Shown here: one piece after another, positions 11,471 to 23,500 of the stretch
Position numbering within the stretch: position 1 is the first letter of the stretch
How the letters are laid out: each line of letters opens with the position of its first letter
Source of the DNA: Pomacea canaliculata
Taxonomy: Eukaryota; Mollusca; Gastropoda; Architaenioglossa; Ampullariidae
Assembly (NCBI RefSeq): GCF_003073045.1
Contig: NC_037590.1
Span: 42,696,296-42,760,295, forward strand
Length of the DNA: 64,000 nt
Direction: 5' to 3'
Notes under the pieces: generated by a model
The model's input: the letters and a program-made list of their open reading frames with translations, nothing else
What the model was told of the DNA's origin: nothing
Database searches by the model: none
Position numbers and translations under genes: made by a program

Positions 11471-13549
11471 GGGAAATTGTCTTTGGAGCCAGACTTCGCA
11501 TGTCATGCACATCAGGCACCTCGTGATGTAGTTCAGCTGCTCGTCAACCACAGGTGAGCATCCAACTGCCATCACTACTGACAGTAGGACCATTCAAATA
11601 CATCGAGGCACAAATCCATGGAAATAAACATTTGTCACACACACACACACATGTACAGGTCATTACAACTGTCCATTTATTCACATCAAAGTGTTTGTTA
11701 GATGTTAGCTGTCGCACACCTGATGCTATGATGTGAGGGGCAGGGAGCTACTGTCAATGTTTCTACTCTTTGCGTCTATTGCCGGCTTCACATTCTTCAC
11801 ATGCCAGCAGATCGACTCCCATATAAAGCATATATTGTTAAATCAGCATCGACAGAACTAAAGGATGTGACTATCAAATATTTGCTATTTATGGTGTAGA
11901 TGTGGCTTTTAGTGTGTGTGAGGGAAACGCAAGTTTGGATGAAGTTAAATTGCTTTTTTCCGAGTGTTTCTGTATTAAATGTTGAAGCAAAGGCTCGTTG
12001 ATAATTACTGGCACGGAAATATAAGCGAGAAATATTCAGTTGCAGATTTTAAAATTATTTTATCAAACATAAAAATCATCTTTCTCTGAGTGTACACACC
12101 TGAACACTATTCAACACTTGAAGGTCTGTATTCGTTTTCGCCTCTGTACTTTACTGTGTATGTAATGTTTGTTTCTGTCTCTAACTTGCTAGCTAGTTAT
12201 TGACATAGTATACAGTGTGTGTGTGTGTGTGTGTGTTCAGGACGTGTCACGTGACGTGCAGATCCTTGTCCTCCATGCAGCTCGTCACTGAGACAGTTGC
12301 TGGACCATCTGTTTACTCACGCACACAGCAACGGCCCCTCACGTGTGCGCCATGAAGTAATCTGGAAACATCTGACACATCTTTGGTTACACAGCGCATC
12401 TGTTTAGTCTCTGACAGCATCCTCCCTGGTCATCTGCCAGTTCTGGGCGCCAGTGCATCTGACTTCCAATCCAAAGCATCCACACATATAATTGGAAGCT
12501 CTAGCCATTGGCTTGCCTGGCACTGCAAACGCTTGCCGTATGCCTGTCCAAGATTGGAAACATTTGTCATACTGCCGGGTTAAAAAAAAAAAAAACCCCC
12601 AAAAAAACAAAACCAAAACTTATGCTTCCGGGTCGATAAAGACCTGGCTTGCCTCAGACCAACGTTCAATAAAGTCGCGGTACATCCTTCCGCTGACCCA
12701 TTAGTGTTTCCAAAACTAAATTGCACATGCGCAGAGAAAAGAACCAACACGGAGATGTCGACACTGACCACTTGTGTCCTGTGGAAGCCTTCTCTTCCGT
12801 CGTCCGAAGAAAACTTCCCAACATACGATGGATTGTGAACGAAACTCGCGAAATGTTCGACAGGTCATGCGGTAGAACTTGTGAAGTGCACCTGATCCAT
12901 AAGGAGCCTTTTGTTGCAAAGATTTACTGATAGTTGTTGCTGAAATACAACACCTGGACCGGAATAAGCAGAGGCAGATAAGTGCGCAGCCACGACGACT
13001 GGATGCCGTCACACTGCGGAGATACCGGCAGTTAAGGAGCTGACCTTGCAATAGTGTGCAAAGCAATGAAACAAACAAAAATCAAAAGAAATAAAGAAAG
13101 ACAATATCTGCAAAATTCGTGCGGATTTTCTTTTTGTTTTGTTTTGCTGTATCCATAAACATCGTCATAATTCTCTCCTCCTTGAACTCCAAACGACGAG
13201 ACTGTTATATCTAATAGAATAATTTTAGAGCGAAACTACGGCACGCGCTGGCTTGAACATTGCTCCGGAAATACTAGCTAAAACATGGCAGACAGGCAAA
13301 AAGCTTGAATTTGTAAACACGACATTTCTGGTCAATAAACTTTTAAAACAACAGTTAGGGGCTAGCCCTACAAGGGCTGTGCACACAATAAGGACTTGAA
13401 GTATGTATTTACTATAAACAAGATACATGAAACCACACTTCTACGTCAAACACGTGACATGAGGCAGAACTTCTCCCTCACCTATGCACCAACCCTCGCA
13501 CGCACACACTCGCACGCTTGCCCACAGACGCACTTACTTACCTACCGAT

Positions 13550-14110
13550 TAGAACACCGCCCCCAAGAGCGCCGGAGCCGGGTCAAGGGTCAGGGGTCAA
13601 GGACAGAGGACGCGGCTGCGCAGTGACGTGCACTCCGAGTCGCTCGACGGCCGGCGAGGTGCGGCTAAAAGGGTGTCGCCACACACACAGGACACGGAGA
13701 CGAGCCCCACGAACCCCACTCACAGCGCCCTCTGCTGGGCAGGCCCCCGCACTATTAGCGGGAGTGATGCCCCCTGGACACGGGCGGATCAATGCAGGTT
13801 GTCCATCACCTCGGAGGAGACGCGCCGGAGCTTGGGCGGCAACATCGACTCACGCGCAGACCCTTGCCTTACCCTCCCCTCGTTGTGTGGCCTTTGCAGA
13901 ACTGCGACTGGCCGCTTAGTCTGGAATCCTGGCACATTGGCACTCCAAGACACGATGGGCTTGATAGAACAAAAGCCAGCATGCAATGTAAATACCCAAA
14001 GCAGATTTACAAGGCTGGGGAGGCTACTGAACACGGGCGAAACATTTGCAATACAATCAGATTTGTCCCTTCTCATTGGCTGCCTCTTTAATCACATTGG
14101 GGGCTGGAGG
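13550..14110. promoter_or_regulatory. CpG-rich island with a CTCF-like site
   Basis: This is the most CpG-rich block of the left third of the window. It contains cagcgccctctgctgg at 13723-13738, which fits the reverse-complement CTCF core GCGCCCTCTGCTGG very closely. Also present are several homeodomain-type words and a CCAAT-like attggctg at 14076-14083. Overlapping open frames of 99-173 codons run across it in three frames with no recognisable domain, as expected from low stop density. I read it as regulatory rather than coding, by inference. Confidence 0.35.
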
Positions 14111-16469
14111 GGAGGTAGAAGTGTCTGTAGAAATCCTTTCAATCGCTGACTGATAATTCCGTTGGACCAAGCCAATTGTTTGGCCGGCAAAGCATCTTTG
14201 CCTGCCTGCGGTGCACAGGAGAGAGAGAGAAAGGGTGGAGGGGAGGGCGAGCTGGCACTAACAGGAGCATGTGAGGAGTCGATTGAAGCATCTTCATGAA
14301 GTGAATGTCGTGTGATCTCTCAAATGTCGTCTGCTCCTGGCGTTTAACGAGTCGTTCAGTGCAGCTTGGCCGTCCTTAGCGGGACACATTGAGTTCAAAA
14401 ATACACAAACACAAGTTAATGGCCTCAGTATACAAGAACAGTTTAAACCTCTTCATACACAAATACAGTTTCAATGCCTCCATTGCACCGAGTAACCAAT
14501 CGGCAGTACAGCAGAAATCATCCAATAAATCATTTTCTTGGGTCTTCTAAACAAGATCAACTTCGATGTGAGAGCAGTGACAGGAAGTGAACTCAATCAA
14601 GTCGACCCTCGTGTTTCAGTCGTTGGACACCGAGGTGTCAGAGAGACAGAGACAACAAGTTGTTTTTGCGAGGGCGGTGCCTTCTCCTGTCCCTCACTTT
14701 CCCCGCGTGGAGTCGGGTACCCATTGCCAACAGCTGGGTGGACTGGGACAGTTTATTGTGCTACACGGTTTCCTACAGCGCACTTTGCAGTTCAGTGGTT
14801 TCTCCACGAGGCTATTCGCTTCCTATTTGTAAAATAACATTTTACTGTAGACGTCTCTCGAAGCTGATGAGAAATGTAGCTTTTTATATGTTCAGTGTAA
14901 TCTGTTCATGTTTCGTGTACATTTGTGATGTTTCCTGTGTGAGAACTTCTGCTGGTGTTAGAGACTCAGATGTAGTTATCAAAAGTTAATTGCCCGCAAA
15001 GGTAAAAACAGAGAAATTTTGTTGTTGGAAAAGGAGTTGATTCTTTGGGACATTTGTGTATGACTCTTCACGCTCAAGATCTTATCGTGGTCTACCAGGT
15101 TTTTGCATTAATATTTAAACCTCTTTATACCATTCTTCATTTTACCCCAAACCGTTGTTTGTGCTAACCTACTGCCGCCCTGCACCACTGCTTTCAGTTT
15201 GATGTTGTGTATGTTCTTGCTGTGTGTCATGTGCCCGCAATAATGTCCAGAATGTTTTGGGTCCCATACCTTTATTAGTATCCGATAAAGTTGTTTGGGA
15301 TGCAAAGTCTTTTGGGTGGGAGGCAGTATGGCCGCACAGTGAAGTGTATTTGTAGCCAGAAATGTCTTTGTTGTGTCTCACGGTAATTCGAACCCCACAC
15401 CCCCTGGTTCCATGCTAGACACACCGTCGCCCCGCAGCAGCTTTGATTTCAATCCCATAATATTCACAGTAAGTGCACGCCCTTCTGTCCCATAATATTC
15501 CGCTTGCGTGCACGCCGCCCCCTGCCGGCAGCCCGCTGTGTCATTACGGTCGTTACGTCACTGCCATGGCCGTCCATGGCAACAACCACGCTTTCTGTCC
15601 ATGACGACAGGCAGCCTGGGTGTAACACTCACTGGTCCAAACTGAGCAATGCAAATCAAACTACAACCCTCGGGGGAGGAGGGAGGGGCGGGGGCTACAG
15701 GACAGGGGAGTCGGGAGGGTGGGGCTGATGGCGGGCATGACGGGAGTGTCAACAAACGGCAATGAATTCCTCCTACGCCACTCGCTCAACGAGAAGCAGA
15801 CTTCCTGGAGGGAGCCATTAAAGCCGCCCTGGGGTTCATGGAGCTTACTGCAACTACATCTGATGGGGGTCAGGCAGTCTCTCCAACAGCTGACCAACGC
15901 ACTACACGCTACAGCGCTTAGTTAATTGAGTGAGGGTAACTTCGTTAATGACAACCAATCAGCCAGGGCATTATTTAAAATTGAAATGTCTTCAGAAGAA
16001 AATGGTGGAAGTCTCAAGAAAAGCTGCAAACAAAAGCACCTGATAGGCCTGCTAATCACGCGTCCTTCCCCAGGAATATATCCTCTTACCGGAGCCTCCT
16101 GCAGCCTCCCTGCCAGTCGTTGAGTTAAGTACAAAGCAGCGGCTCTCCTCCTGAGCTTTTGAAGTCAGTTGTGGAGAAAAGTGTTTACTCTCCTCATCTC
16201 CTCATCTGTGCAAGCCTTTGCCGCAAGTGAGGGTCCAGGGGTAGTTGTTGTCCCGTGAGGTCAAGCTCCGTAGGAGACCAACAACAAACTTACAGTTTTG
16301 AGATCGGGTGTCGGGTGAAGAGATGGAGAGGGGGGAGGGGTTGCATCACGTGGTATGGATTTCACTTGTAAATGGCGAGTGTGGCTCTGACCCCCACCTG
16401 TGACTCACATTTGTTGCTTGACGGGCAGGTGAGGTGGCGCTCTGCACTGGTGGCAGGTAGAGTATGGGG
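14111..16469. other. Gene-free stretch with a SINE relic
   Basis: No supported gene. It includes a minus-strand SINE relic (15240-15437), a second weakly CTCF-like word (gccgccccctgccggc) near 15506-15521, and G-rich purine tracts at about 15670-15725. The short open frames show nothing recognisable. Confidence 0.45.
15240..15437 (-). mobile_element. tRNA-derived SINE relic
   Basis: On the minus strand the A-box-like ggggcgacggtgtgtctagc (about 15415-15435) is followed by a good B box, gggttcgaattacc, around 15385-15398. The spacing suits a tRNA-derived head. The downstream body to about 15240 is inferred and has no clear tail. Confidence 0.5.
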
Positions 16470-16830
16470 GGCTTATAGTGGCTGGTCTGTCTATAGTATA
16501 TAGTATATAGTGTATAGCATGATATGAGGGCTTATAGTGATTGGTCTGTCTATATAGTATGATATGGGGGCGTATAGTGACTGGTCTGTGTATAGTGTAT
16601 AGCATGATATGAGGGCTTATAGTGACTGGTCTGTGTATAGTGTATAGCATGATATGAGGGGCTTATAGTGATTGGTTGTGTATAGTGTATAGTACATAGT
16701 GTATAGCATGATATGAGGGGCTTATAGTGACTGGTCTGTGTATAGTGTATAGTATGATATGAGGGCTTATAGTGATTGGTCTGTCTATAGTATATAGTAT
16801 GATATGAGGGCGTATAGTGACTGGTCTGTC
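16470..16830. repeat. About 46-bp minisatellite, 8 copies
   Basis: Eight tandem units each start ggcttatagtgactggtctg (or the variants ggcgtatagtg and gattggtctg) and end gcatgatatgag. Unit length varies from about 40 to 60 bp because of inner tatagtgta/tatagtata duplications. Translations give a repeating 'TIHRPVTI.PHIILY' pattern on the minus strand. This comes from the repeat and is not evidence of a protein. Confidence 0.92.
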
Positions 16831-18679
16831 ATATATGTATACGGACAGAGTGGAGGAGACTAAGTAATTAATATTTGTGTAATACAAAGTGGGGATGTCC
16901 TAGTGTCCGACATTCACATAGTGTACGTGTATGAGCTGCTGTCTGCCATAAATAAATGTACAGAGTGGGAGGAATGAGTGACACGAAATGGGAGGAGAAT
17001 AAAAGGCTTCTAGCGTGTGGTAAGTATGCTAGATAAAATACGGTCAGATACTTTATTTATCCCAGAGCTCAATTGGTACAGTCACTCAAAAATTAATGTA
17101 AGAAGCGCACAACACAATAACTGTTTGCTGGGAAATTAGAAGCAAGGCTTATTTACAAGAGTTATTAACATCAGTTAATGCTTCACGTTACCTGTGTTTT
17201 CTGGGGCAAAGGGAAGACACTTGAGGTGAGTGGAGGATATGTTAGGGTCGACGGTCAGGTAGTGGGAGGGGCACAACTGCTCTCCTCGTTACTTCCACGC
17301 TCCTCAGAGGAATACATGCTGTGTCCATGATTTGATACCGTAAACAGAAGACAGGAACAAGCCGACAGGCTTTATGCTGCTGGAAGGTGAGAAAGGGGAC
17401 AGGCAGGACACACAGAAGACGAGGGTCATTGTGGACGACAGGTGAGTACAGACCTCAGGACATGGCCTGTGCCGCTAGAAGTCACGAACCATCAGATGTC
17501 GGATGGCATTTACTGACAGAGAGTTGGAAGAGTCAGATGTCAGGTGCGGGCTGTACTGTTCCAGGTGTTTGTATCAAAATGATCTTACCTGTATCCTCAG
17601 ACGACGAATACCGACTGGAGCATCAATGTATGCGCATGCGCTGTCACAGGTAAAGGGCAAGGAACAGTTTGACAAGGAAGACGACATGGTCGGTCCTCCA
17701 GTGATCCCATCATGCTTTAAGTTGCCTTGACATGAGACAGAAACAGAGAGAACGGAGTGACAGACGATGAGGGAGAGAACGAACAAAGGGGAGAACAGAG
17801 GAAGAGAAGAGAAGTGCAAAGAAGGCAAGATTGATGAGAGCAGACGCCCCAAAGCATGGTTCAGTATGTTTTGACAGGCAAAGAGAGAACAATTACTACA
17901 CGATGTTTGTAGTGTCCCTCTAGCCCTATAACCACAGCATTCAGTAAGCCTGATGCGTCTGTCTCAAGCATCTACACGGTAACCAGTCATCAACACTCGT
18001 ACCCACGTGACCGCATCATGATGCTAGCAAGCAGCTCTTGAAGAGTGTCGGCAGTCAACTTTGTATCTATGTCGGGTAGACAAAGTCCTCTATCAGTAAA
18101 TGACACTAGAGAAGGGAATCAGTCAACAAACAAACAAACAAACAAACAAACAAACAAACAAACAAACAAACAAAAGGAACTGCAGTGCATTGGTGGCAGA
18201 GAATGCAGTAGCATTATAGGCAGCTACAGTAGTACTCTGCAAGAGAGAAGGAGGTAGGTTAAGATCTTGACATTTTGATAACTCTGAAATTCTTTTTTCT
18301 AACATTGTGCACATTTCCCCCCTTGAAGGTCTTTTGCAGAGATTTCTACTTGCTGTCGGAGTGATGAGGTCGTGGTGGTGGTGGTGGTGGCAGCGGTGGT
18401 GGTGGGGCTGCTACGGTTGCTGTTGCTGGTGGTGTTCGTGGTGGTGATGTGTCGCTCACATTGCGATGCAGCGAAACTAAGAAACACACAAACGAAATGA
18501 TCATCAAAGGTGAAGTCTGAAACGAAAAGGGCAAAAGATGCTGGGAGAAAAAAAAAAAAAAAAGGTTGGGGTGGAATGATCGAGGGAGAGAGGGGAGGTT
18601 AGGGAAGGAAGGAGAGAGAAGTGGGAGAAGGAAGGAAGGAAAGAAGAGTTAAAAAGTCGATAGGCTGTAATGGAACTGC
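16831..18679. other. Gene-free stretch with CAAA and GTG repeats
   Basis: No supported gene. It has a (CAAA)n array at 18127-18174, a GTG/GCTG-rich tract at 18368-18450, an A-run at 18547-18563 and a GGAA-rich tract to about 18650. Confidence 0.5.
18127..18174. repeat. Tetranucleotide microsatellite (CAAA)n
   Basis: About twelve perfect tandem CAAA units. Confidence 0.95.
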
Positions 18680-18990
18680 TGAAGACGGCGTGCGGGCCGG
18701 CACACTGTCACACCAATGATAGCGATCAATCAAGGCGGCTATTCAATTATGGTGTTGTTGTCGGTCCTCGGAGCCAGTTCCTTGCTTGCAGTTCCAGCTA
18801 GCAGGGCAGGTGCCCCTCGGAATCAATTCCCATCACAATTATCATAATCAATATAACACATAAGGCACATCCGTGGAGAGTGGCGGTAGGGGCATTAATT
18901 CGTGTATCCGGTGCCCCGCATTGATTTCTCTATTGATGCAGGATGTACAGATGGCTGCAGACTGCCATGGCGCTGGGGCCGCCATTGATA
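18680..18990. promoter_or_regulatory. Candidate enhancer with clustered ATTGAT sites
   Basis: Six copies of ATCAAT/ATTGAT start at 18725, 18822, 18847, 18920, 18932 and 18984, with further ATTA/TAAT words (tcaattatgg, gcattaattcg, cacaattatc) between them. ATTGAT is the core bound by ONECUT/CUX and by PBX-HOX type homeodomains (established knowledge). The block is flanked by low-complexity sequence and has no open frame of note. An enhancer role is inferred from motif density alone. Confidence 0.4.
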
Positions 18991-20593
18991 CCCCGCTTAC
19001 TTTCCTTTTCCTCGGCTCACCAACTTTTTTCTTTTGATTTTTTTATCCGTCCTTAGGATAATGTTATTAGGCTGCTGTCAGAGCTTTGCTGTTGCATTAG
19101 CTAGTCTTACTTCTTGTACAGTAAGCGTTTGTTTAGCTCAGACTTTGCTTTCATTGGTTGACAGAGATTCTCTCATCATGTTAGAAGAAAAATCATCTTC
19201 GAAAAAATGCAATATAGTTTTTTATTGTGTCTGTAACTCAAGCAGCACTGATGCTCATTCAGACAACCATTGTTTTTCACGAGCCAAAAATGCACATCAC
19301 GCAAACTGCTCTTTAGACAAAGACGGCAAACGTTAGCACCAACAATAAGCAATGTTATTTGTGTGTAAGTAGTCAGTATTTAGCTCCAAGCCACAAATAG
19401 TTTAGTTACACGCGCCAATAGACCTCAAAAGTACAGATGAACACATCTAGTGCACTTTTCTTCAAATCGTGTAAAAATATATGGAAAACGGGGAGATGCA
19501 TAATAATATAGAAATACGCGCAAAAAAGCGAAAATGTGAAAATGTAGGCAAACGGAATGTTCTCAAAACGTGCAAATGCACCCAAACGTGCAGCCAATGA
19601 ACACCGTTACAAACGTCCAGGTGAAAAACCTCGGTAACCAGAGAGCAGCGGTGTCCCACTCCTTCCAGACTGGTCTCCCTTCCTTCTTTGCCCTCGTCCC
19701 TGCCTCTCGGCCCGTGGGGAGGGTCCACGTCACCTTCAGTCAGGGTTGAGGTGGCAGCCACTTGCTGTCACAAAGGTCACACACGCCATCTTCACAGCCA
19801 CCGCCACTAAGTGCGGCAAGTGCATGGCAGGTGACTTCACTGGATGTGCCAAGTCACCTGCCTGTCCACCTGTCATGTCCGTGCATTACCACCTTACAAA
19901 GTTGGAAATGTGTACAGAAATCGAGTAATTAGTGCTCACACTTTCATTTTATCTTCTTTTTTTCTGTGTTTTTTTTTTGTGTCTGAAAGTCAAGATTTGT
20001 CACTTCCACGTCAATCCCAGTGCCATTAACTGTAAAGGTGTGGAGAAGTGTGCAACCTTGTTTCTCAAGTTCAAGATACCGTTTCCTCAAAGTTGAAGAT
20101 AGAAACCCTCGGCTGCTGGTGTTGCGTGTATTTCTTGTCATCTTGTTAATGAACATTTCTTGTGCTTATCAAAGGATTGACTGTCAGACATTGATCTCCA
20201 CACAAGTGTTTTGTGAAGCAAGCTTGTCACAATGCTGACATCCACAGTTCTTTTACACACTTGACCTCAAAAGACTTCTTCGGGGAGTTTGGTGAGCATG
20301 AAGATCACAAACTGTGTAGCTCTGTAAAGTCACAAACCTTGCAGGCGCAATGAACTGGATGCCCCCTTAGTTTCTGTCTCACTGGTCCTGGTCAGGGTGA
20401 GATATTCCCAGATTTGTCATGTGAGGCAAATTTGACCTTTTCCCACATTTTTGTAATATTAGGCAGATTTCAGCCTGTCCAACATGTGTCATGCTACTCA
20501 GATGTTAGCCATTGAATGACTTGTCAGATCACCTACAGTATAAACACTCATTCCTGTACTTACTGGTGGCGTGGACTCCAGTCAACTAATGTT
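18991..20593. other. 3' flank of the CFAP44 copy
   Basis: No coding signal. On the minus strand this is downstream of the CFAP44 stop. A run of T on the plus strand at about 19945-19980 (interrupted, longest run ten) could be an eroded poly(A) tail of a retrocopy ending some 610 bp after the stop. No AATAAA was found next to it, so this is weak. Confidence 0.35.
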
Positions 20594-23500
20594 CTAAGGT
20601 GTGTAGTCATTGTCGGCAGGATTCAGCACCACCTTGGGATAATGACTTTTGCTTTTGAGAGCGGCTATCTCGTGACGGCACCACACTATCTCCTCCAATT
20701 GCATCTTGACAAGGTTTTGCAAAATAGCTAAGTCGTTCCGCAGTGGTCTGCTCGTGGCGCTCCACGGGGTCATCATCAACATTAAACGTTTGTCGAGTGC
20801 GTCCTCCAGGTGCAAAATCTTTGTCAACGCCATGGTCTTATGGATGTAGCGGTTGGACTGCTCTTTGGTTATGGCCATCCCCTCGTAGCGAATGTCCTTT
20901 AATCTCTTTCTCTAGCCTCATTATTTCTTGATGGAATCTCATGGAGTCGTCCCGCAGACGCCACCTCAGGAACTCTACTCTGGGGTTGAAGCACTTCTCC
21001 AGTTCTTTCAGGTCCACTACTCTTCCGAACTTCTTGATCATCGCATCGTCACAGTTCCTTGTCAAGATGACTTGTTTCTCTTTCAGGACGACGAGTTCGT
21101 GCTTCAGCTTGGAGTGGCTGCACCGCCTAGCAACCTTGTCTTTCGATGCTCCAACCACCTCTGCTTTCAGACTGATGGGCCTATCCTTCAATTTCTGCAA
21201 GTCGCGCTGATCGATGATTAGGCTCTCATTCACTTGCTGCTTGAGGCTGTAGTCGGGGTAGTAGGTCATCTTCGAGAGGTAGATGGGTACAACCACGGAT
21301 AAGTTGTTCAGCTCGTTGAGCTGCTCTTTGATGAACTTATGTATATTGTGATGGGCCTCCTTGAGCGCGTTCCTCAGAATCTCCGTCCTGCGTTTGGCAA
21401 ACTCCAGTTCCTTCCCACATTCTTCAAAACGCTTTCTCGCAAGATTTAGGCGATCGTCCAGGTCGAGTTGCACCAATTTCAGTTTTAAGATAGTGTCATT
21501 AACATCCGGGTCACACTTGGCAGCACACTCTCTTAAGTTCATTGTCTCAGATGCTTCTTCGGAGGACGAGGAAGAGTCTAGGGACATTTCGTCATCAGTA
21601 CTTTCATCGCTGTCTTCCTCTTCATCTTTCACTACGTTCCTGGCAGTCTTTCGCCGAGCCTTAAATTGCTTTCGCAAAACATACAGTAACACGGGATCGG
21701 CTACTACGTGGATGGCGTTTTCAAAGTCATTAAATACTTCGTTCAGTTTTTCTGTGACCTGCTCTAACTCGTTACCCCAAGCTTTCGTCTGAACAGTTAG
21801 ATCACCGATAGCGACATCGTTTTCCTCCACAGCTTGTTTTTTCGCCAACAACGACTGGCAGAGTGCCTCCTGTATCGGAAGATCTGTTACAGCTATGTGG
21901 AACTCTTCCAGTCGAGTTAAATACAGGAGTTCAGCTCGTTTGATTGTGATGTCCAGACTGCACCTCTCGTCATACAGCGCTTGCAGCTTGGTGTCGAACA
22001 CCGAGATGATGCTGTCAATGGTCTCCTTTGCGAGGTCGCTGTAGTAGCGAGACTTAATTCTCTCTACCGTTTGCAGCTCCTCCTCAAGACTGGTCTCCGG
22101 AACGTTGAGCACAGAGTCAACTGTTTGTGGCTCCAAATTCTGATCATTTATTACCCAAGCCACAAATGATTCCTCAGATGTCGAGTCAGACAAAATTTCC
22201 CACGGCAGCACTTCCCCCACGGCAGCCTCAACTATTTTCTTAGTTGATATCGTCAAGTCCACCCATTCTGGGAAAGGCGGCTTCAGACTTTTGAAATACA
22301 CGTACGGGGTTGAAGCTTTTGCACGATGTGCAAGTCCAGGGTTCATTTGGTAACCAGCTTCCTCGTATGCAGTCAGTGAGAAGTCCTGTGCCGTTCGGTT
22401 CAGAAGTTCTTTTTGAAATTTCTCTAGGAACTTGGAGTCGTATATTAGTTCCAGCTCGGGAGAGGTCATGTCTCGCATAATTTTCAACACAGGGCCTTGG
22501 CTTGGTCAGACTCCATGAACTTGACCAGACTGCAAAGAATCTGCAGTACAAGGTTCGTCTCTCGGCGCAGGTTGGTGACCTTGGCATTGAACTCTCGCTG
22601 CCTCGCACGTATTCTCTTCTCGTGTGCAGAAATCATCTGAAACATGTCATCGACACTGAGCAGAGACCTGTCGGAGGTGGCACTTGTGTCTGTTCTAAGT
22701 CTCCAACATCCCAAAGTCTCTCTGGCGTTTTCGATGGCAGCAATATCCTCTGGAGCCTCATAATCGGGCGGAGGTTTTTCCTTCGTCAGGTTGAGATAGT
22801 CCTGTCTTCTGGCTGCTCTCTTTTCTCTGTTTTTCTTAATAATGTTTAGCCTCATGAGCGCAGCCCTTTTGCCCACGAAATCTATCTGTTCGGTGTTTTT
22901 AAACATGGTATCAAACATCTCATCACTATGGGAAGGCTTTAGCAGTTGCTCTCTTTCCTTCTCACCAGTCACGATCTCCTCCTCTGAGGACGCACAGCTA
23001 GCCTGCTGAGGATTCATCTCTTCAGTCTTTATAAATTGGGGGAAAATAGGTCCAATTCTGTAGCTTCTAACTACATGAGGTATACGAAATCCTTTAACCG
23101 TGACCTGATCAGAATCCTTCGAACTTTTAAAATACCCACAGAGTTTGTCCAGGGCAAGTTTAATTTTGTCTGAAGACCATTTGGACCTGGTCTTTATGGT
23201 TTCAATATTTTTGCTGTAAGCGCCTTCCATCTCTTCATAAATGTTTTGGTTAATAAGCATTTCTTGTCGAGAGAGCTGGAGATGCGGGGGGAGCTTGGCA
23301 TTACTTGACAGAAGGATTTTAAAGCGTTCTTTGAGATTTTTAAGAAGTTCCCTTCTACCCTCCTTTGCTTCTGCATCCTTTTTCATCTTAGCATTCTGAT
23401 ACTCTTTTTCTTTCTGTTCCTGCCAGTAAGGCGTCTCGGACGGAAGGTCATGGCTGGCAATGATATGGTGCGTTGATATCTTTGGCAAGACACATGTTTC

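Larger units (their letters stand above)
10009..13549. other. Gene-free stretch with one SINE-like relic
   Basis: No supported gene. It holds a TACCCTG heptamer array (10924-10950), a SINE-like relic at 11330-11470, a TG run at about 12215-12236, a GTCACGTGAC E-box at 12246-12255, and an A-run with C-run at 12583-12610 that may be the tail of an unrecognised retroposon. The interval 12721-13037 looks faintly coding but is broken (see findings). Confidence 0.45.

Noticed and set aside
13628..14149. 173-codon plus-strand open frame and overlapping 95-133-codon frames
   Set aside because: Several frames are open at once in a CpG-rich block with few stops. No domain and no splice pattern. More likely a regulatory island.
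16405..16887. Repeating 'HRPVTI.PHIILY' peptides on the minus strand
   Set aside because: They are a by-product of the 46-bp minisatellite. Frames break between units.
21361..21792. 143-codon plus-strand Ser/Phe-rich frame
   Set aside because: Antisense of the acidic Ser/Glu-rich coiled coil of CFAP44.
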